Below are positions 40,941 to 50,045 of a DNA stretch of 64,000 bases, one piece after another. The position numbers were made by a program, and so were the translations under genes. The first letter of the stretch is position 1. Each line of letters begins with the position of its first letter. The notes under the pieces were generated by a model that did no database searches, was not told the DNA's origin, and was given only the letters and a program-made list of their open reading frames with translations. The DNA comes from Abiotrophia sp938010525. Lineage in GTDB: Bacteria; Bacillota; Bacilli; Lactobacillales; Aerococcaceae. The stretch covers positions 62,001 through 126,000 of the forward strand of contig NZ_CALLVK010000021.1 of the NCBI RefSeq assembly GCF_938010525.1. Direction: 5' to 3'.

Positions 40941-42614
40941 TTACTGGACTAGCAGTCTGGTTTTAGGCCCCTCCGGCAGGATTTTTAGGTAGAAATCATG
41001 TGATTGATTTTGAGCATAATAGAGACTAGGCACTTGGATTTGAGCCACTTCCTGTCCTGCTTCAAAGCTTACCTGGTATTGGGCGTCCTCATAAACGCGT
41101 CCATGTACGCCAGTCCCAGGCTCAGTCGCAAGTTTAATCTTAAGTACCTGGCTCAAATCCCCTTGTCGAAGCAAAGTAACGGCCAAAGGTTGACCTTTGG
41201 TCCCCTTATAGCAAGCTTGCCCAAAAGTCACTTCATTTGATGTTTGCTGAGCCTTGGCTTGATCTGGCCAACGGTAGACTGCTAGGCCACTCAGGATTGG
41301 TGCAGCTTGCGCCTGATCGAGCACCAGTCGCAGGCGCTGAGTCTGAACTAGCGGCCCCTTGACTAGTCGGCGATAGCCCAGGGTCTGACCTTGGGCAAAT
41401 GGTTGCCACTGGCCTGCTTGATCTAAGTAATCGATATGAAAAGCTGACACCCGTTGACCATACTGAATGGCTTCTTGAATTTGGACTAGGTCCAAGCTAG
41501 CAACTTGAGCTAGGACTAACTCTAGCACGTTATCATGGCAAACAGAAGCCTGCCAGACGCCCGATTGATCTAGTAATTGATTCTGCGACTGCCCATTGCT
41601 ATCTAGGACTTGGCCACCTGCTAAATAATTGGTCTCATAGAGGGCTTGCCGCGCAAGCTGGAAGTCTCGTAGAACCTCAATATCTGCCTCAGCAAACTGG
41701 CCTCGCCGATCAGGCGGGATATTAAGCAGAAGTGGGCTCCCTTTGCCAACCGAATGAAGGTAAATATCCATCAGTTCAGCCACTGACTTTGGTTGCTGAT
41801 TATCATGATAGAACCAGCCTGGGCGGATGGAAACATCCACCTCAGCTAAGGAGTAGAGGTCCCCTTCAGGGTCCCCATGGTTGAGATAATCAATATCCCC
41901 CTGCCGTAGACGGTCAGCCTTAACTTTCTGCCAGAGTGGGTCGCCTCCGTAGCCACGTTCATTGCCTACCCAGCGCAAAGCGGTCGGTTCTGTTGAGAAG
42001 ATTGCGATAGGATAACCTTGCGAATCAATATAGTCGAACCAACGTTTAAAATCATAAGTCACGGCTTGGGCCCCTTCGCCACGCGCGCCATCTAACCAGA
42101 CTTCGACGAATCGTCCTTGATAGCCGTAGGCTGGATTCTCAAACAACTCTTGCAATTGCTTAAAGTAATAGTCGTTATAGGCCTCCTGGCGATCAACATG
42201 ATAGTCAGGATGGTGGGCATCCCAAGGCGATAGATAGAAGCCAAGTGGAAAATCATAGCGATTGGCTGCAGCCGATACCTCTGCCAAGACATCCCCCTGC
42301 CCTAGTCGCCAGGGACTAGCTTTGACACTGTGATCTGTATAGGCTGAAGGATAGAGGACAAAACCATCGTGATGTTTGAGCACTAGAATAAGACGTTTGA
42401 AGCCTGTTTCCTTAAGCACGCGAACCCATTGGTCAGCATCAAAGTCACTAGGATTAAAGTCTTCTGGTGACTCTGTCCCGGTCCCCCACTCTCGGTCATT
42501 GAAAGTATTGGGACCGAAGTGAATAAAGGCTGCTAATTCATCTTGATGATAGGCCCATTGAGCGGGACTTGGGACTGGGCCATGAGGAATAATTGGCTTG
42601 TGTGTTGCTGACAT
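40941..42614 (-). CDS. GH29 alpha-L-fucosidase
   Basis: This 557-residue enzyme removes alpha-linked fucose from glycans. The catalytic barrel has AAFIHFGPNTFNDREWGTG, LVLKHHDGFVLYPSAYTDHS, the nucleophile Asp in EVWLDGARGEG, and SPLLLNIPPDRRGQ. This order and the WGTG loop fit subfamily B, specific for alpha-1,3/1,4 linkages as in Lewis antigens. A C-terminal carbohydrate-binding-like sandwich follows (residues about 340-557). There is no signal peptide or anchor, so it acts inside the cell on imported oligosaccharides. No sugar transporter lies beside it. Confidence 0.92.
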   Translation of the reverse strand: MSATHKPIIPHGPVPSPAQWAYHQDELAAFIHFGPNTFNDREWGTGTESPEDFNPSDFDADQWVRVLKETGFKRLILVLKHHDGFVLYPSAYTDHSVKASPWRLGQGDVLAEVSAAANRYDFPLGFYLSPWDAHHPDYHVDRQEAYNDYYFKQLQELFENPAYGYQGRFVEVWLDGARGEGAQAVTYDFKRWFDYIDSQGYPIAIFSTEPTALRWVGNERGYGGDPLWQKVKADRLRQGDIDYLNHGDPEGDLYSLAEVDVSIRPGWFYHDNQQPKSVAELMDIYLHSVGKGSPLLLNIPPDRRGQFAEADIEVLRDFQLARQALYETNYLAGGQVLDSNGQSQNQLLDQSGVWQASVCHDNVLELVLAQVASLDLVQIQEAIQYGQRVSAFHIDYLDQAGQWQPFAQGQTLGYRRLVKGPLVQTQRLRLVLDQAQAAPILSGLAVYRWPDQAKAQQTSNEVTFGQACYKGTKGQPLAVTLLRQGDLSQVLKIKLATEPGTGVHGRVYEDAQYQVSFEAGQEVAQIQVPSLYYAQNQSHDFYLKILPEGPKTRLLVQ

Positions 42615-42749
42615 AAATATCTCCTTTTAGCCGGAACTCACCCAGCATTTGCAAACTCTTTCTTTCTTATTTTAACCGCATTTCTTTCCTATGACAAGAT
42701 AGAGCCAAGCAATCTAAATCAGATAGGTAAAAATAGATCCCCACCCCAT

Positions 42750-42781
42750 AAAAAAAGAGGACTGAGATTATTACCCAGTCA
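42750..42781 (-). terminator. Intrinsic terminator of the folD-def operon
   Basis: A 7-bp stem (GACTGGG/CTCAGTC) followed by CTCTTTTTTT on the minus strand, directly after the def stop. Confidence 0.75.
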
Positions 42782-42788
42782 CTCGATC

Positions 42789-43355
42789 TTACAATAGTTC
42801 TAAACCTGGTTTTTCATACCACGGCTGTTGTTGGTTAATATGGTCATAGAACATGATGCCTTTGAGATGGTCTAGTTCGTGTTGGACCACAATGGCTTCA
42901 TAGTCGCGTAGACGGAGCTCATGTTCCTTGCCCTCCATATCTTGGTAGCGCAGTCGTATACGGCGAGGTCGTGGCACTAGACCTGGCACTTCACGATTAA
43001 CAGATAGGCAACCTTCCCCATCACGCAGGGCCACTTCCTGAACAGAATGGCTGATAATCTTAGGATTGAAGAGAATCTCACTCAAGAGCGGTTTCGCCTC
43101 ATTGCCTTCTTCATCATAGCTCATAATATGAACTGCAAAAATTTGCTTAGGTAGGTTAATCTGCGGAGCAGCTAAGCCCACACCAGCACGAAGGCCGTAT
43201 TTCTCGGCAATCTCAGGATTTTGGCTATTAACTAAAAATTCATGCATAGCTAAGGCCGTCGCCTTGAGCTCTTCGGTCAAAGGAAATTCTACGGCTTCCG
43301 CAGCTTGGCGGAGGGTAGGATGTCCTTCTTCAATAATATCTTGCATTGTAATCAA
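42789..43355 (-). CDS. def: Peptide deformylase
   Basis: Def removes the formyl group from new proteins. The 188-residue protein has all three motifs: GVGLAAPQIN, EGCLSVNREVPG (metal Cys) and VQHELDHLKGIMF (HExxH variant with both His and Glu). It is the type II Gram-positive form. The start overlaps the hflX stop by 4 nt, so it is the last gene of the long operon. Confidence 0.97.
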   Translation of the reverse strand: MITMQDIIEEGHPTLRQAAEAVEFPLTEELKATALAMHEFLVNSQNPEIAEKYGLRAGVGLAAPQINLPKQIFAVHIMSYDEEGNEAKPLLSEILFNPKIISHSVQEVALRDGEGCLSVNREVPGLVPRPRRIRLRYQDMEGKEHELRLRDYEAIVVQHELDHLKGIMFYDHINQQQPWYEKPGLELL

Positions 43356-44605
43356 TGCGTCTCCTCCTCTCGGTCTTGCTGACGACGACGATAACCCTGC
43401 AGGTGATAGTCGCCAGTATTTTCATCATAGTCGAATTTAGTCACCAGGAGTTCTTGTCGCATGCCCGCCACCTTATAGGCTTCATGGGCAGGAATGCGTT
43501 GGTCAACCCAGTCAGCATCTGCCATCAACAGCTTCCAGATTTCCTGCTTCAAACGATCAATATGACTAGGTTCATAGGCAGAGATGGCGATACTTGGAAA
43601 GGCCGTCGGTTGAACTGAATGACCTGGAGCCAAACAATCAATCTTATTGTAGACTGTTAGGACCGGCAAGTGCCCATATCCCAGCTCCTTAATGATTCGC
43701 AGAACTGTCTGCTCATGCAGCGTCTGAGCAGGGTCTGAGGCATCTACTACGTGCAGTAGTAAGTCCATGCCCCCGATTTCTTCCAGGGTTGACTTAAATG
43801 CATGAATGAGTTCTGTCGGCAACTCTTCAATGAAACCAACCGTATCCGTCAAGGTAAAGCGGTCCTCACCCTTAAGGGGCATACGCCGAGTTAAGGGGTC
43901 CAAGGTTGCAAAAAGTTGGTCTTGAACGTAGGTCTCTGACTGTGTCAACTGGGTTAGCAAGGTAGACTTGCCAGCGTTGGTATAACCCACCAAACCGACT
44001 TGCCAGTGACCGCCCTGAGCACGCCGCGAACGGGTTCGCTCACGATGGGCGGCAATATCAGCCAACTCTTCCTTAACGTGGTGAATGACGCTGCGAATAT
44101 GGCGACGATCACTTTCCAACTTGGTTTCACCAGGCCCGCGGGTCCCAATCCCCCCACCTTGGCGAGACAGATGCTTACCTTGTCCATAGAGCCGTGGCAG
44201 GAGATAGTTATACTGGGCTAGCGCCACCTGGAGTTTGCCTTCACGACTTCGAGCCCTCATAGCAAAGATATCCAAGATTAGCTGAACTCGGTCGATGACT
44301 TGAACCTTGAGGGTGGCTTCCAGTTGGCGGTTCATGCTAGGTGTCAGGGCATTAAGACTAATGACTAGGTCAATCTCACGTGCTTCCACTAGGGCGGCAA
44401 TATCTTCTAATTTACCGCTCCCGACAGCCGTACGTCCATCTAGCTTAGGCAACTTCTGGGTTACCACTTCAATGACCTGGCCACCTGCGGTCTCTGTTAA
44501 GGAGGTCATTTCATCTAAAATAACTTGGAATTGCTCCGGACTATATTGTTCTGTCTGAACAGCCATTACTAGGACACGTTCAGGGCCAACTTGTAAGTCA
44601 ATCAT
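43352..44605 (-). CDS. hflX: Ribosome-associated GTPase HflX
   Basis: HflX is a GTPase that rescues or splits stalled and heat-damaged ribosomes. The 417-residue protein has the N-terminal HflX domain (KLDGRTAVGSGKLEDIAALV), the linker GGIGTRGPGETKLESDRR, and the G domain with GLVGYTNAGKSTLL, DTVGFIEELP and VYNKIDCL. It overlaps miaA and def by 4 nt each. Confidence 0.96.
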   Translation of the reverse strand: MIDLQVGPERVLVMAVQTEQYSPEQFQVILDEMTSLTETAGGQVIEVVTQKLPKLDGRTAVGSGKLEDIAALVEAREIDLVISLNALTPSMNRQLEATLKVQVIDRVQLILDIFAMRARSREGKLQVALAQYNYLLPRLYGQGKHLSRQGGGIGTRGPGETKLESDRRHIRSVIHHVKEELADIAAHRERTRSRRAQGGHWQVGLVGYTNAGKSTLLTQLTQSETYVQDQLFATLDPLTRRMPLKGEDRFTLTDTVGFIEELPTELIHAFKSTLEEIGGMDLLLHVVDASDPAQTLHEQTVLRIIKELGYGHLPVLTVYNKIDCLAPGHSVQPTAFPSIAISAYEPSHIDRLKQEIWKLLMADADWVDQRIPAHEAYKVAGMRQELLVTKFDYDENTGDYHLQGYRRRQQDREEETH

Positions 44606-45573
44606 AGGGTCCCTCCTTTCTTTGCTTGGCTATCTAATAAGTCTTGTACGAGGCTAGTCGCCTGGGCCAAAGCCACCTCATACTCACTAGCATCTAGCCA
44701 GTGGGTGCCCTGGATACGATTGCGGAACCAGGTCAGTTGACGCTTGGCATAGCGCCTAGAATTTTGCTGAATAGCGGCAATAACTGCCTCACGGTCGGTC
44801 ATTTCCCCTGCCAAATATGGCCACCATTCCTTGTAACCAATACCTTGTACGCTTGGCAACAACTGGCCCTGCGCTACTTGGTAGAGTTGACGAACTTCTG
44901 CTTCCAATCCCTGCGTCACCATGGCTTGGACTCGCGCATTAATTCGCTCATAGAGCTGGTCACGGGGCCGGTCTAAGGCCAGAATACATGTCTCATAGCG
45001 TGCTTGGGCGGTCTCATGCTGGCTCTGGTCAGAGAATTTTTGCCCCGTCACCTGCATGACCTCTAAAGCTCGCAAGAGGCGACGATGATTTTGAATTGGG
45101 ATCTTAGACGCTGCGAGTGGGTCTTGTGCCAACAACTCAGCATAGAGGACTTGAGCTCCTTCCGTCTCTAGCCGTTGCTCGAGGGCTTGACGGATGAGCG
45201 GGTCATGGCTAGCCTTGCCACCGAACTCTAAATCATAAAGTAGACCTTCTAGATAAAGACCAGAGCCACCAACTAAAATCGGCAGGATACCACGTGCATG
45301 ACAATCACTAATCAGGCTCTGGGCTAAAGCTTGAAACTGGCTGGCATCATAATCCTGGTCAACATCCAGAAAGTCCAAGGCATGATGGGGCACACCCTGC
45401 ATCTCTTCTAGCGTCACCTTCCCCGTTCCAATATCCAAGCCTCGATAAAATTGCAGACGGTCGCCATTAATAACTTCACCCCCAAAACGCTTGGCTAAGT
45501 CAATACTGAGTTGAGTTTTGCCCACAGCGGTAGGACCTCCAATTACTAGCAAAGGACCTGCTAGTTTAGTCAT
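44602..45573 (-). CDS. miaA: tRNA dimethylallyltransferase
   Basis: MiaA adds a dimethylallyl group to A37 of tRNAs reading UNN codons. I start it at the ATG at 45571-45573 (MTKLAGPLLVIGGPTAVGKT) with GGGGGAGG 6 nt upstream; the longer frame lies inside the upstream gene. The P-loop is GGPTAVGKTQLS, followed by INGDRLQFYRGLDIGTGKV and the segment GSGLYLEGLLYD. The C-terminal VQGIGYKEWWPYL and RRYAKRQLTWFRN are hallmark motifs. 323 residues, normal. Confidence 0.96.
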   Translation of the reverse strand: MTKLAGPLLVIGGPTAVGKTQLSIDLAKRFGGEVINGDRLQFYRGLDIGTGKVTLEEMQGVPHHALDFLDVDQDYDASQFQALAQSLISDCHARGILPILVGGSGLYLEGLLYDLEFGGKASHDPLIRQALEQRLETEGAQVLYAELLAQDPLAASKIPIQNHRRLLRALEVMQVTGQKFSDQSQHETAQARYETCILALDRPRDQLYERINARVQAMVTQGLEAEVRQLYQVAQGQLLPSVQGIGYKEWWPYLAGEMTDREAVIAAIQQNSRRYAKRQLTWFRNRIQGTHWLDASEYEVALAQATSLVQDLLDSQAKKGGTL

Positions 45574-46318
45574 GACGAGCCTCCCCCTGTCCTCGCACCT
45601 CAAGCGCAGCAGCTGGCGTATCGGTCATAATGGCTTCTAGCTGGCCGTCCTGGGCTAAGCTAGTATAGTGGGCCCAATCCGTCGGATCATTCACTGTCCA
45701 GAGACGGATAGGCCACTGCTTGAACTGCTCTCGTAAAGCCTCATCTTGGTAGAGTTGTCGATCCAAATGAATAGCCGTCGGATCTAGGGCTGGCAAATGC
45801 GATAAATAAGGCAAGAGAGCTTCTTCCACCAAGGCAGCAATCTTTGCCCCAGGGGCTAACGCTTTAAGGCGTTGGAGCGTGTACCAATTAAAACTAGAGT
45901 AGATAATGTCAAAATCTGGAGCTAATTCCTCCACGGTTGCTAAAACAGCTGCTTCAATACCTGGATAGTCCTTTTGGTCAGTTTTAAGTTCTAGATTCAG
46001 CCTTCCCTTAAAATCTAAATCTCGCAATAAGTTCAATAATTCCGGTAGACTGGGCACTCGATCTGGGGTCACACGACCATCTGGAAAGCGCAGACGTGCA
46101 GCTTGAATCTGGGCCAGACTTAAATCACTGACCTCACCTTGGCTATCCGTGGTTCGGTCTAATTGCTCATCATGGATAACGACGAGGGCCCCATCTGCCG
46201 TCAAGTGCAGGTCGCATTCAATACCATCTGCACCCGCAATCACGGCGTCTTGGAAGGCGGTTAAGCTGTTTTCAACAGCCTGAGCTTGATTGCCACGATG
46301 GGCATAAATCTTCAACAT
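45566..46318 (-). CDS. glpQ: Glycerophosphodiester phosphodiesterase
   Basis: This 250-residue cytoplasmic GDPD splits glycerophosphodiesters into glycerol-3-phosphate and an alcohol. The catalytic motif is IYAHRGNQAQAVENSLTAF, then GIECDLHLTADGALVVIHDE with the metal Glu/Asp and second His. It has no signal peptide. It lies between recN and miaA, overlapping miaA by 8 nt, an insertion into the usual recN neighbourhood. Confidence 0.93.
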   Translation of the reverse strand: MLKIYAHRGNQAQAVENSLTAFQDAVIAGADGIECDLHLTADGALVVIHDEQLDRTTDSQGEVSDLSLAQIQAARLRFPDGRVTPDRVPSLPELLNLLRDLDFKGRLNLELKTDQKDYPGIEAAVLATVEELAPDFDIIYSSFNWYTLQRLKALAPGAKIAALVEEALLPYLSHLPALDPTAIHLDRQLYQDEALREQFKQWPIRLWTVNDPTDWAHYTSLAQDGQLEAIMTDTPAAALEVRGQGEARHD

Positions 46319-46321
46319 TCC

Positions 46322-48064
46322 TTAGTCCTCCTCGCCTAGTTTGTCACGATGGGTCTGCAACTGACGGCGTAAATCTTGGGCCATTTGCAAGGAAGCTGGC
46401 GTTAAGACCTTACCAGACATCATGCTAGCGATAGCTTCAATACGGCCTTCTTCATTCAATGCCTGCACGCGGGTGCGCGTACGTTCATTCTCAACAACTT
46501 TCTCAATGTAAAGATGTTGGTCGGCACTTGCAGCTACTTGAGCTAAATGGGTAATACAAAGCAGTTGGTGATGCTGGGCAATGCCTTGCATCTTCTCCGC
46601 AATGGCCTGGGCTACCCGGCCTGATACCCCTGTATCAATCTCATCAAAAACCAAGGTCATATCCGTCATACCTTGGCTGAAGACCCGTTTGAGGGCCAAC
46701 ATAAAGCGCGATAACTCACCGCCTGAAGCAATCTTAACCAGGGGCTTCATGGCTTCACCAAGGTTGGTGGTTGCATAAAATTCTACCTGGCTTAAACCTT
46801 CGGCACTTAAGCGCTGCGCATCCGGGAACAGGCTAGCCAGGCTAGAGTCACTACCCAAGCTCGTAAAGTCAACTTGGAATCGCGCATTGGCCATATACAA
46901 ATCGGCTAGTTCTGCTTCAATAGCTGCCACTAAGTCCTGAGCTTCCTGGCGTCGGCCTTGATCTAGGGCCTGACCAGCCGCCAGACAGTCATGATAAGCG
47001 ACCGTCAAGTCCTTAACTAGACGCTCTGTATACTGTTCCTGGTGTGTGAGCTGGTAAATTTCTTCGCTAATGGTATCATAATAGGCCAATAGCTGAGCTT
47101 CATCCATGCCATATTTACGGGTCAGTTGGCCTAATTGGCTGAGACGCGCTTCCAATTCATCAATGGCTTGATCATTGTCTACCTCCTGGTTGCTGACTGC
47201 TAGTTGGTGGGCCACTTCTTCTAGTTGGTAGTAGAGATCTTGCAGTTGGGCCGCCAAGGCCGGATAGCTAGAGTCGTAGCTGGCTACTTCCTCTAAGGCT
47301 GCTTGGGCTTGGGTCAGTTGCGTCAAGGCGCTGGTGTCAGCTTCCGATAGCAAATGGTTAACCGTCGCCAATGCTTGGCCAATCTTCTGACTGTTTTGTA
47401 GACGCCGACTTTCCTGTTCTAACTGGGCCATTTCCCCAGCGACTAAGTTAGCGGCTTCTAATTCTTGCAACTGAAATTCTAAGAAGCTTAAGCGTTGGCG
47501 TTTGTCACTTCCTTCCTGCTGACTGGCCAGCCAGTCCTTACGTAGCTGGTCATAGCGCTCGAAGGCAGCTTGATAAGTTTGTTTTAGCTGATTTAGGCGC
47601 TCGCCCGCAAATTGGTCCAACTGGCTGAGGTGAAATTGCTTATTAAGCAAGGCCTGATGCTCATTTTGGCCATGAATATCGACTAGGTAATAGCCAATTT
47701 GCTTAAGCAAGGATACGTTTGCCAACTGACCATTAACCCGAACGGTATTCTTGCCTTGGCGGTTAAGCTCTCGACGTATAATCAGGTCTTCCTGGTCCTC
47801 AAGCTCCAAACCAAAATCTGCTAATTGTGCTAACAGTGGTGCGGGAGCAGGTGACATAGAAAAGAGACCCTCCACTACCAGTTTATCGGCACCTTGCCGG
47901 ATTAAATCGTTGGTCCCACGACTGCCCATAAGCAAGCTAAGGGCATCAATTATAATTGATTTCCCAGCCCCAGTCTCCCCTGCTAGAACGGTCATTCCCA
48001 TCTCTAAATCCAGGGTCACATGGTCGATAATGGCAAAATTTTCAATGTTGAGACTCCGCAACAT
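46322..48064 (-). CDS. recN: DNA repair protein RecN
   Basis: RecN is an SMC-like ATPase recruited early to double-strand breaks. The 580-residue protein has Walker A in LAGETGAGKSIIIDALSLL, a central coiled-coil rich in Gln, Leu and Glu (about 170-370), the signature KIASGGELSRFMLALK and Walker B TLVFDEIDTGVSG. In many Firmicutes argR lies between tlyA and recN; it is absent here. Confidence 0.97.
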   Translation of the reverse strand: MLRSLNIENFAIIDHVTLDLEMGMTVLAGETGAGKSIIIDALSLLMGSRGTNDLIRQGADKLVVEGLFSMSPAPAPLLAQLADFGLELEDQEDLIIRRELNRQGKNTVRVNGQLANVSLLKQIGYYLVDIHGQNEHQALLNKQFHLSQLDQFAGERLNQLKQTYQAAFERYDQLRKDWLASQQEGSDKRQRLSFLEFQLQELEAANLVAGEMAQLEQESRRLQNSQKIGQALATVNHLLSEADTSALTQLTQAQAALEEVASYDSSYPALAAQLQDLYYQLEEVAHQLAVSNQEVDNDQAIDELEARLSQLGQLTRKYGMDEAQLLAYYDTISEEIYQLTHQEQYTERLVKDLTVAYHDCLAAGQALDQGRRQEAQDLVAAIEAELADLYMANARFQVDFTSLGSDSSLASLFPDAQRLSAEGLSQVEFYATTNLGEAMKPLVKIASGGELSRFMLALKRVFSQGMTDMTLVFDEIDTGVSGRVAQAIAEKMQGIAQHHQLLCITHLAQVAASADQHLYIEKVVENERTRTRVQALNEEGRIEAIASMMSGKVLTPASLQMAQDLRRQLQTHRDKLGEED

Positions 48065-48094
48065 AATCGGGCCTCCTTTCTTGTCTAAACTCTT

Positions 48095-48910
48095 TTATTC
48101 AAAGGTTGTATGTGCGGCTTCCACCACACCGGCTAAATCCACCTGCTGCCAAGAGTCATTAGCTAGGTCTTGGTCGTTAGTCAGATAGGCCAAAAATTCG
48201 ATATTGCCTTCGCCACCGGTAATAGGCGAGAAGGTCAAATCACGTAGACGATAGCCTAAGCCACAGGCATAAGACAGGATTTCCTTGAGGACATCTAAGT
48301 GTACCGCTGGATCCTTCACGATTCCCTTCTTACCCACGCGTTCCTTACCAGCCTCAAATTGTGGCTTAATTAACATGAGGACGGTGCCTCCTGGCGCTAG
48401 AATGGGCACCAAAGGTGGCAAAATTAAACGTAGGGAGATAAAGGAGACGTCGATAGAAGCCACGCTTGGTTGACCTTCTTGAAATTGGTCAGGCTGGGCA
48501 TAGCGGAAGTTCTCCCGCTCCATGACAATGACCCGAGGATCTTGGCGTAGGGAATAGGCTAGCTGGTTGTAGCCAACGTCCAAGGCATAGGACTTGGCTG
48601 CGCCGAATTGGAGGGCCGCGTCCGTGAAGCCACCTGTCGAAGCTCCAATATCTAGGAGGATTTGGTCAGTCATATCAATGTCAAAGACCTTAATGGCTTT
48701 TTCTAACTTAAGACCACCACGACTGACATAAGGTAGCGTCTTGCCCTTAATGTGGAATACTTTGGAGGCATCCACTTTTTCACCGGGCTTGTCATAACGT
48801 TGGTTCTGGCTGTCATAGATTTGCCCGGCCATAATCAAGCGACGTGCTTGTTCGCGCGATTCGGTCAGGCCACTCTGAACAACCAGTTTATCAATGCGTT
48901 CCTTTTTCAT
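48095..48910 (-). CDS. tlyA: TlyA-family rRNA methyltransferase
   Basis: This 271-residue protein has an N-terminal S4 RNA-binding domain (ERIDKLVVQSGLTESREQA) and a FtsJ-like SAM domain (LLDIGASTGGFTDAALQFG, then ALDVGYNQL). Members 2'-O-methylate 16S and 23S rRNA; older names call it hemolysin A. It sits between ispA and recN as usual. Confidence 0.94.
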   Translation of the reverse strand: MKKERIDKLVVQSGLTESREQARRLIMAGQIYDSQNQRYDKPGEKVDASKVFHIKGKTLPYVSRGGLKLEKAIKVFDIDMTDQILLDIGASTGGFTDAALQFGAAKSYALDVGYNQLAYSLRQDPRVIVMERENFRYAQPDQFQEGQPSVASIDVSFISLRLILPPLVPILAPGGTVLMLIKPQFEAGKERVGKKGIVKDPAVHLDVLKEILSYACGLGYRLRDLTFSPITGGEGNIEFLAYLTNDQDLANDSWQQVDLAGVVEAAHTTFE

Positions 48911-48921
48911 AGCTGCTCCTT

Positions 48922-49815
48922 TTACTTAGCAGAGGGTAGGGTTAAATAATCCAAGATTCCTCCCAGAATCTGATAAGGGCGGCCGCTCTCTTTAGCTAAA
49001 TCCTCTAAAATTTGGCTAGCTGCGCTAACCTCTACTGCCAAGGCATCCTTGGCTCCTTGGAGACCCAAAAGACTTGGATAGGTAGATTTGGTTAGGGCTT
49101 GATCCGCCTGAGTGACTTTACCTGTCACTTCTTGACTGCCTAATACATCCATTAGGTCATTGTGAATCTGATAGGCTAAACCAAAATGACGACCAAACTG
49201 ACGCAGGGCTTGGCAAGTTCTCGCATCCGCTCCACCGATAATAGCCCCTGCCTCTAAGGCAAAGTGGAATAAGGCACCTGTCTTCTGGTCATGAATCTGC
49301 TTCAAGCCCTGGTAGTCAACCGGCGTCTGTTCGGCTTCAATATCCCCGACTTGGCCCGCTACCATGCCCCAAGAACCAGCTGCTTGACTGAGTTGGTCAA
49401 TCAAGGCTACCTTAATCCGATCATCCAAGAGGTCATCTGAAACCAGAACTTGGAAGGCATCTGTTAAGAGGGCATCCCCAGCCAAAATAGCCAGGCCCTC
49501 GCCAAAGCGCTTATGGTTGGTGGCTTGCCCTCGACGTAGGTCATCGTTATCCATGGCCGGTAAATCGTCGTGAATCAGGGAATAGGTGTGAATATACTCT
49601 AAGGCGATGGCTGTCTTAAGGCCACATTTGACTAGGTCTTCTGATTGAATAGCCAAAACCGCCAAGAGCATGACTGGACGCAGGCGCTTGCCCCCATTTT
49701 TGAGGGAGTAGCGCATGGCTTCAATCAGACGAGGAGGAGTTAAGTGATAACGTGTCTGTTGGTCCAAGCTCCGCTCGAAGAGCTGTCGCAGGGTATCGAG
49801 TTCTAAGAAGTTCAT
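48922..49815 (-). CDS. ispA: Polyprenyl (farnesyl/geranylgeranyl) diphosphate synthase
   Basis: This 297-residue trans-prenyltransferase makes farnesyl or geranylgeranyl diphosphate. The first Asp-rich motif is LIHDDLPAMDNDDLRRG. The second is YQIHNDLMDVLG, in which the usual first Asp is Asn (NDLMD rather than DDxxD). GKRLRPVMLL and Lys/Arg diphosphate contacts are present. It overlaps xseB by 4 nt. Its product is the likely prenyl source for the UbiA enzyme at 20463, among others. Confidence 0.94.
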   Translation of the reverse strand: MNFLELDTLRQLFERSLDQQTRYHLTPPRLIEAMRYSLKNGGKRLRPVMLLAVLAIQSEDLVKCGLKTAIALEYIHTYSLIHDDLPAMDNDDLRRGQATNHKRFGEGLAILAGDALLTDAFQVLVSDDLLDDRIKVALIDQLSQAAGSWGMVAGQVGDIEAEQTPVDYQGLKQIHDQKTGALFHFALEAGAIIGGADARTCQALRQFGRHFGLAYQIHNDLMDVLGSQEVTGKVTQADQALTKSTYPSLLGLQGAKDALAVEVSAASQILEDLAKESGRPYQILGGILDYLTLPSAK

Positions 49816-50045
49816 TGGACATCCTCATCTAGGACAAAATCGCCCTCTTCTGCCATCATGTTGGCGACTGTTTCTTGGGCATCATGGAGGGTCTTTTGGC
49901 AGTATTGGGTTAATTCTACCCCCTGCTTAAAGGCATCCAGAGCTTGGGTTAGAGGCAATTCGCCTCGTTCAAGTTGTTGTACAATGGTATCTAATTCAGC
50001 TAGAGCTGCTTCGAAACTCTCAGGCTTTTTCTTTTTTGTTGCCAT
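49812..50045 (-). CDS. xseB: Exodeoxyribonuclease VII small subunit
   Basis: This protein of 77 residues is the small helical subunit of exonuclease VII. I chose the ATG at 50043-50045 (MATKKKKPESFEAALAELD) because AAAGGA lies 7 nt upstream and the family begins there; the longer frame lies inside xseA. LDTIVQQLERGELPLTQALDAFKQG is the family core, here given only by its ends: LDTIV and DAFKQG. It overlaps the end of xseA by 26 nt. Confidence 0.95.
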   Translation of the reverse strand: MATKKKKPESFEAALAELDTIVQQLERGELPLTQALDAFKQGVELTQYCQKTLHDAQETVANMMAEEGDFVLDEDVQ

